A stretch of 64,000 nucleotides of DNA from positions 62,001-126,000 of the forward strand of contig JBBHKE010001096.1 of the NCBI GenBank assembly GCA_037447655.1. Direction: 5' to 3'. Shown in pieces: positions 57,816-64,000 of this stretch; the first letter of the stretch is position 1, and every line of letters starts with the position of its first letter. The notes beneath the pieces are model-generated. The model was not told the origin of the DNA. It made no database searches and saw only the letters and a program-made list of their open reading frames with translations. Origin of the DNA: Zygnema cylindricum (taxonomy: Eukaryota > Streptophyta > Zygnematophyceae > Zygnematales > Zygnemataceae). The translations under genes and the position numbers were made by a program.

Positions 57816-59232
57816 TGTCTGGAGGACAATCTGCTAGTTCCCAAGTATTTGCTTCCATGATAGAAGCCATCTCATCATTTATAGCTCTAATCCATCATTC
57901 TTTTTCTGGACTATTCACTGCCTCCGAGTACGACTAAGGCTCATCAGGGTGAGATAGCTTAGTTACCTTATGAGCGGCTTGTCTTTCCTGTAATCTTTTG
58001 TTGCTCCTCCTTCCTCCCTCAAACTCCAAAGCAGGGATAGATGGAAGTCTTGGATTTCTTCTCACTGTCTCATCGGCTCCCCTGTCCATGGAAACCGGTT
58101 CTTGTCCTGCCTCTTCTATCTCCTCGAAGTCCATAGGAGTATGCGAGGTTTCCGTTGAGTCTCCTGTATCTTGGATCTCCCCTGAATCTGTAATCACGGT
58201 TTCACTCATGTCTTTTTCGGGAACGATCGAGTTCTCCTCACTTTCGAACTCAAATCTGATCCTTATCTTCTTTGTATATTTGAAGGGGTCAAATGACTTC
58301 CCTTCATCCATGACAACTAAGTGTTTGACCAGAATGATATCTTTCTTTGCTAAGTCATATACTCTATATCCCTTAATATCCTCATCATATCCCTTAAAGT
58401 ATCCAGGTTTTCCCTTAGCATCTAGTTTCCAGTTTTTCCTATCCGTGTCAAGACTGTAAACTTGGCTACCAAATACTTTAAGGTGTGAGATATTTGGTTT
58501 CCTTCCAACCCATCTCTCAAAAGGTGTGACTCCCTTTACAGCTGAGGTAAGGACTCTATTCTTAATATAGTTGGCACAGTTCATTGCCTCTGCCCAAAAT
58601 CTCTTTCCTATTTTCTTGTCTGCCAACATACTGCATGCACTATCTCCTAGTAATCTATTCAACCTCTCAGCTACCCCATTTTGTTCCGGGTTATATGGTA
58701 CAGTTTTCTGGTGTTGCACTCCCTCATCTCTCAGATATTCCTCAAACTGGATAGAGGTATATTCCCCTCCATTATCACTCCTTATCCTCTTAATAGGGGT
58801 TTCATGCAACTTCTCACTCCAGGCTTTATATTCTTTGAAGTAAGTGGATGCTTCAGACTTATTTTTCAGAAAGTAGACTCTAGAGTATCTAGACCAATCA
58901 TCAGTTATTGTCATCATGAACCTCTTTCCTCCAACCGAAGGTACTTTTGCAGGTCCCCAAATATCTGTGTGGACCAAATCTAACACTTTCTCACCTCTAT
59001 ATGTGGCGGCTTTGGGAAAGGGAAGTCTGTGAGCCTTACCTTGAGCACAACCACTACAATCATCCATCATTTCATTATCCCCAAACTGAATGCCATCTAC
59101 TACCCCAAGCTTTTTCATTTCCCTTAACCTATCAAAATGCACATGCCCCAACCGCTTATGCCAAATCATCACCTTAGGAACACCAACATAGTAAGCATTC
59201 TTCTTTTCATTACTCAAGTTAAGCCTAAACAT
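57816..59232 (-). pseudogene. Copia-1 integrase region
   Basis: An open frame 59232-57934 with the GAG-pre-integrase HHCC (WHKRLGH..CSGCAQGK), then the catalytic core (HTDIWGP, RSDNGGEYTS, QNGVAERLNR) and the typical C-terminal region. It ends at an in-frame TAG (57934-57936). A second stop (TGA) follows within 20 codons, before the frameshift near 57815. Confidence 0.9.
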
Positions 59233-59235
59233 TCC

Positions 59236-60699
59236 TCAACTACCCTTATCTGCTGTGAAGTAAACTTCATTCCCATACTTAGTTGTAAAGACTCCCTTTC
59301 TGGTGAAGGTATCAAACTCTTTGTCATCTAACACAGACGTAGAGACAAGATTTTTACTCAGCTGAGGAATGTAAAGTACATCTGAGAATGTAAGTATAGA
59401 GGTCTTACCCTCCACTAAGACTTTCAGATCTACTGATCCCACTAGATCTGTAGTAACCACTCTCCCATCCCCATACTCTATCTCTACAGTAGGAATCTTT
59501 CGTAGCTTAGTGAAGAGTTCTTTATCACGACACATATGCATGGATGCACTTGAGTCGATGATCCATCCTTCCTGTGGAGCTTCCCGAATTGCTCCAAGGG
59601 CACACTTCTGCCTCCGAGGGATCTCCTTCTCCTCCAGACTCTCGTCAAAAAGAAGCTCCCCATCCTCCTCAGATGACTCATCCTCGGTTTCTCTTGAAAC
59701 TTTTGTAACCACAAGTGCCTTTTTCTTCCCTCCGGAATAACCCCCTCCACGGTTTTCTTGGAGCCTCAGCTCCGACAACTTGACACAATCTGCAATAAAG
59801 TGTCCCGGCTTTTTGCAATAATGACAAAGACCCTTTGGGGGCCTCTGTCCCCCAGAATTATCTCTTTCCCCTCTATAAGGTTTCTTCGGATCCTTCCCCC
59901 ATCGGTCCCCTCCTGCTGCTAGAGCTTGAATGCTCTTTCCTCCTCTCCTAATCTCCATTGTGTTTTCTTGCACAAGTATCATCCTGACTACTGTGTTCCA
60001 TTTCCATAAACTATCAGGCATTCCCTGTACTCGGTACACTATGTTTTCGAACTCATCTGGTAATTTCATGATAAGGGTGTCCACTTTCATTTTCATTGTA
60101 CCTGTCCACCCGGCACTTTCCATTTCCATATACAAACAAGAAAGATCATTACAGTAATCTAACATCTTTCCTCCTTTGTAAGTGTAACTCAATAGTTTTT
60201 GCTCAGCCAACTGGAGCTCCTGAATAGTTCCAGCTTTATAAATCTCCACCAAACTTTCCCATAATTCCTCGGCCTTGTAAATTTGAAGATGAGGAGTGGC
60301 CAAACCTTGAGTGAGGTGCCTCAAAATGAAGTTCTTCGCAGCCATGTTTACATCCTCCCACATTTGAGTATCGTTCTCCACGGTCTTCACGGTCGCCGTT
60401 CCCGATACTGTGGCAATAAGAGTGAGGGGTGTCTCCTTCCCTTTCTCTTTTTCGGACACACTGCTGTCCCCATCATCTGCCTCCTCCGCTGAGGCAGCCG
60501 TTGTTGCAGAAAACCTTACTCCCCCAAATCCTGGTGGAGTTCCCGAAGGTGGACGTTTCACTTGTCCACTGACGATACCCCAGTATCGTTTTTCACACAA
60601 AGCTCCCATCATCATGGCTTCCCAATAGATGAACCCAGATCCATTGAAGGTGGGCACCCTAGAGGGTGGGCCCATAACCTGCAATTCTGTGTCCTCCAT
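59236..60699 (-). pseudogene. Copia-1 gag-protease region
   Basis: 487 codons from an ATG inside the LTR. Gag N-terminus ELQVMGPPSRVPTFNGSGF, capsid block GGKMLDYCNDLSCLYME, one CCHC knuckle (CHYCKKPGHFIADC), then protease with WIIDSSASMHM at about residues 379-389. The Copia protease active site is normally D-S/T-G-A, and here Gly is Ser, which should inactivate it. A single TGA (59236-59238) separates it from the integrase frame, which otherwise continues in phase. Confidence 0.9.
60667..60679 (-). other. Copia-1 primer-binding site, initiator tRNA-Met anticodon-arm type
   Basis: GGTTATGGGCCCA on the minus strand, directly after the 5' LTR end GAATTGCA. It also codes for gag residues VMGP. 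Confidence 0.8.
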
Positions 60700-61682
60700 T
60701 GGACTACAGAATACAGGAAGCCTCTAGATAGTATTTAACTAACCCACTTTAAGCCACAACCAATTCTGCCCAAGAAGGCAAACTGACAATTTGACTGCAC
60801 CCGTGTGTAGCCTAGACTCCCCTGAGTCCGTAGCAAAAAGAATCACTGAAAACGGCCAACCAGGCGATAAGTTATGAGCCGGCAAAAATGCCAATTTATA
60901 CAAAGCTCTCTTAGAGAGAGGTGTCTATCTACCAAATATTTTCTAAGTCCTAAATCCCTCTCACAACCCCTATCTACTAAAGTACGAACCAATCGTACTA
61001 CTGTAAAGTACAGAAAGGTACTATGGTCGATGTACTTTCTGTACGGCCGGTGTACGACAAGGCTCTTGAGTGGACGCGTGTCATTTTTCCACTTGTCCGT
61101 ATTTCCTCCGGAATATCCGCGACCGAATGTCATCCTTCCACGCGGCGCCACGTCATGCCACGTCCATAAAATCCAAATTGACCATTCCGCGATCTCGGCG
61201 ACGACGTGCGCCGTCGGATTTAAATCCGACATTAAATGTCGACCGTTCAACGTGTCTGTTTCATTTGTTTCGTGCGAAATGACGTTCGCACTAAACCTTA
61301 ACAAGTTCTATGTTCGTTTCGTTTCATATTCCAGTTAGATCATTTCGGTACTATACAATAGTTTATATATGAATGAAACCCTATATCATCTAACGGACTT
61401 CTACGACAGACTGGTTAGGGCTAACGGCTACGCCGCGCTCCACCAGTCGGGGGTTCGAGTCCTGCCGGACTCAACCTTTTTGTTGAGAGTGACTTAAGTC
61501 ACTCTTTAGTCCTTCCTATGGAGCTCAGGCAGCCATGGCTCCATCGCTCTCTCTTTCCTTCAGTGACTACAACAAGTATGGGGGAAAGAGAGAAGAGATG
61601 GAGGCAGGCTGCCATCATTTCTTATATATGTTTCCGCTAATTTATTTTAAACTAGAAAATACAAAAACTACTTATTTCAACA
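60680..61682 (-). repeat. Copia-1 5' LTR
   Basis: 1003 bp, with the gag ATG at 60697-60699, 20 bp before its end. TATA-like TATAAATTGG at 60891-60900 (complement). Antisense tRNA-like module at about 61406-61481 with B-box GGTTCGAGTCC at 61452-61462. Confidence 0.95.
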
Positions 61683-62574
61683 AAAACGGACAAAACTAAA
61701 CAAATTGTGTACTTTTATTCGTTGTATTGAACAAAAATAGACAAAACAAGAGAACTCTGTAACTTTCTTTGTCATTAGAAATCGTATGAAAATTTTCGAA
61801 AATTTCTGCACGTGCAAGTGTATGTTCCTATTTGTTTATCAAAAATACCTAGTTTTAAAACACATCGCGCATGTGTTTTAAACATAAGGTTGATGATGAC
61901 GTTTTTTATCGTGGAAGTGGGTCGAAAATCACAAGACAAACTTTCGTACATCCTAAGTTTGAGGATGACGCAAATTGTACTATACAAATTTGCGATTCCT
62001 TCGTACGGTTGCAACTTAGGTAGTACGGCGCTAAGTTTTAGAGGAATACGTCAGAAAAAAATCCTTATGTTTGCACATGGGGACACACTCTTATATCACC
62101 AGACAAAACGTGCACCGCAAATAACATTTTTGAATGGCTACTTTATGTAAGGGTTTACTAACACTTGCTCAAACATCGTCACCTATTATATTATTATATA
62201 TAAAAACAACAAAGTGTGCGGCCCTCAAAACGTACGCGCAATGAAAAAACCGCTTCATTCATCGCCACAAAATCGAGCATCACAAATTAATACGTTAGCT
62301 GTTAGAACACGCAAAATTACAAATTTGAGTCTAAATGTGCGCTAAATGTCATCCACACTTTTCACGAAATCTAACACTAGTCAAATATGATAACCTGAAA
62401 CTTTTTTTTGATACAGAGCATCTAATTTGTCATATATTCTTTCGTACTATATTGTCTACAAGTATTCTCTAAATTGTTTTTCTTCGCAAATCTTTTCCAT
62501 AAATCGGTTAAGGAAACAAATTTAACGCTGGAATTTTTACGTATTTACACTGAAGGTGTATATGATTCGTTAAC
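61683..62574. other. AT-rich flank; possible diverged TIR-element end
   Basis: Around 61910-62095 the order GTGGGTCGAAA, GACAAAC, GTACGG and GCACATG..ACACTCTTA loosely follows 47325-47533 of the TIR element family. Nothing else is recognised. Confidence 0.3.
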
Positions 62575-63060
62575 TGCAAAACTCAATTCGAATTCAAAAT
62601 TTAGAGTTACAATTGTAAAAAAGAATCACAAAGGTCAAGTGAGAATTCAATAATTCAATGCATGGTTTTAAAGTTCAAGTGATAATTTCAATATTCGGTT
62701 TAAAATTGGAAAATTTGAATTGGATTAGAAAAATGGAAGTGTGGTTTGCAGTTTAGAGACAATTTCAAGTTAGAATGGGAAGTCTTCAGTCACAATTGCT
62801 TTTTTTAGTTAGAACTTCAAGTAGAATTTCCAAATTCAATTTTGTATTGCAAGTTTCAACATAGAGTTGTAAACTTTATGGTAGATTTCAAAATTGTAAA
62901 TTGTAAAACCCAAAAGAAATTTTAATTTGTAAATAAAACTTTAATATTGTAAAATACAAGCAAGATTCGGAAGATAAAACTGCAAAATTTTCTTTATACT
63001 TGCAAAGTTTAAGCTATAATTTTGAATTAAAATTGCAAAATTTAGGTGGAATGAGTTAAA
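62575..63060. repeat. Degenerate AT-rich tandem repeat
   Basis: Words such as TTCAAGTTAGAATTG, AATTGCAAAATTTAAG and AATTTCAAAATTGTAAA recur at irregular 20-30 bp spacing throughout. There is no ORF. The period is too worn to fix by eye. Confidence 0.5.
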
Positions 63061-63324
63061 TTTTTATGAAAGGAAATGTTCACATTCTGGCTCTCGGCAT
63101 CAAGAGAAGGAAAACAAAAGTTACAGGAAAAATCACATTTTTAATATCTTTTTTTTTAACAATATGAATGGCTAACACAAAAGCTTTAACATCTAAATTT
63201 CGCCTTTCGGAAACATAACAAACACTTCAAAGAAGCATTTGGACAAGCAAAAAGACGTAACCAACAAATAAATTGACATTATTAAAAAGATCAGTAAGTC
63301 TAGAGTTTTCACCAGGTTTTCCAA

Positions 63325-63472
63325 AATCAGTATTTCTAGCTTTTCTACAGCAATAAAAAAAAATTACGCACCCACCAATAAGCAATAATCCGACAACTCC
63401 TCCTATTACCCCTCCGACTATTGCACCGATATTGTTCGGTTTTGAAGGTTTTGTCAACTCACGGAAACACAC
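63325..63472 (-). CDS. Probable transmembrane exon of a partial gene
   Basis: Minus-strand frame: a polar lead (TKPSKPNN), a long hydrophobic glycine-zipper segment (IGAIVGGVIGGVVGLLLIGG then VIFFY), then a basic/cysteine juxtamembrane (CCRKARN) and a polar stretch. This is what a single-pass receptor-type membrane exon looks like. A GTGAAA donor could end it at about 63325. Upstream, toward higher coordinates, the locus is cut by an LTR at 63535. No kinase or ectodomain exon is seen in the window. It could also be an isolated chance ORF. Confidence 0.35.
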
Positions 63473-63534
63473 ACGAGATAAAAGACAAACCCAACATTTG
63501 AAAAGGGTTGAGTACGCAAAGTCTCAATCGAAAC

Positions 63535-64000
63535 TGAAATTCTATGGGCTCCATTGCCACACAGAATTCGCATATCCAAAAGAAGCTAATCCAAATAGTG
63601 CCGACTCCAAGTTGATATAAACCTAAATGACTGACCCCTTGACAGTCAAAACCCCAATATAGATTCACCCATGTGAAATAACACTTTTTGTGTGCTCAGT
63701 TCCACCACAGAATGCAAAGTTTAAATATGAAATTTGGACAAATTCACCCACTTTGACTTTACCTTAGAAATGCAGTCACCCTGGAAGGCAAAAACTCTGA
63801 CCGACTATACCCCTGTGTAGCTTGGACTCCCCTGAGTTCGCAGCAAAAAGAATCACAGAAATTGCTCACCCGAGCATTAAGTTATGGCTGACCAAAGTTG
63901 GTCCATAAATACAGGTGCACTCTGGGAGAGAGGCTGGAAACCAAAAATATTATAAGTCCTAAGCTAAATAAAAATAAATATCGCGCCATATAGGTGTATC
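63535..64000 (-). repeat. LTR of the Copia-1/Copia-2 superfamily, cut by the window edge
   Basis: On the minus strand it ends CATAGAATTTCA with the gag start ATGGAGCCC at 63550-63558. It carries the conserved GTGATTCTTTTTGCTGCGAACTC segment near 63830-63860 and runs off the window. The bases after its end do not form a primer-binding site, so this is a solo or 3' LTR. Confidence 0.75.

Larger units (their letters stand above)
55334..61682 (-). mobile_element. Copia-1: structurally complete LTR retrotransposon, coding region broken
   Basis: 6349 bp on the minus strand, with two LTRs of exactly 1003 bp (60680-61682 and 55334-56336) that differ at about 16-17 positions by eye. It has a 5-bp target duplication AAAAC (55329-55333; 61683-61687), a primer-binding site at 60667-60679 and a polypurine tract at 56337-56350. 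The order gag, protease, integrase, RT, RNase H is Ty1/Copia. The polyprotein is interrupted by at least three stops and two frameshifts, so it is not autonomous. Confidence 0.97.

Overview
This is a nuclear genome window from a eukaryote, almost certainly a streptophyte (green-plant lineage). The evidence is intron-rich genes, a plant-type Rab1/RABD GTPase, a plant-type ER co-chaperone P58IPK, an F-box/LRR protein and many Copia retrotransposons. The large, repeat-loaded, AT-leaning sequence would suit a charophyte alga or a bryophyte/lycophyte, but the species cannot be fixed from the sequence.

Three host genes can be modelled. P58IPK (+, CDS 12207-21950, 11 exons, about 505 aa) has an ER signal segment, TPRs, a J domain with HPD and a Gly/Phe-rich tail. 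RABD/Rab1 (+, CDS 24040-26458, 8 exons, 202 aa) has every G-box and a CC prenylation end. An F-box protein gene (-, 45745 to 37299) combines an F-box exon, an LRR-like segment, a long Ser/acidic region and a C-terminal array of Cys-x2-Cys fingers; its first intron is filled with retroelement debris. Less certain are a decayed coding stretch (-, 34.9-35.8 kb), a transmembrane exon (-, 63.3-63.5 kb) and a small ORF (-, 8.1-8.45 kb).

Region by region: 0-11 kb is repeats (decayed retroelement 3' end, an 18-copy 40-bp minisatellite, a 7-copy 43-bp array carrying AAACCCTAA telo-boxes, a purine tract, MITEs). 12-27 kb holds P58IPK and RABD, with MITEs in their introns. 28.6-34.4 kb has two inverted 3' fragments of one RT-type element, one of them split by a Copia element. 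35-46 kb is the F-box gene region. 46-51 kb contains two opposed copies of a TIR element and a solo LTR. 50.8-61.7 kb is three Copia-type insertions, including a structurally complete 6349-bp element with 1003-bp LTRs and a 5-bp target duplication AAAAC. 61.7-64 kb is AT-rich and ends in another LTR.

The most striking signal is shared by the Copia elements. The gag start codon lies inside the 3' end of the LTR, and gag reads straight through a primer-binding site (GGTTATGGGCCCA or a variant) that matches the anticodon arm of initiator tRNA-Met, not its 3' end (the half-tRNA primer logic known from Drosophila copia). The LTRs also carry a tRNA-like A-box/B-box module on the strand opposite to the element. 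Several well-delimited MITE families (8-bp target duplications; TA-flanked) are also visible.
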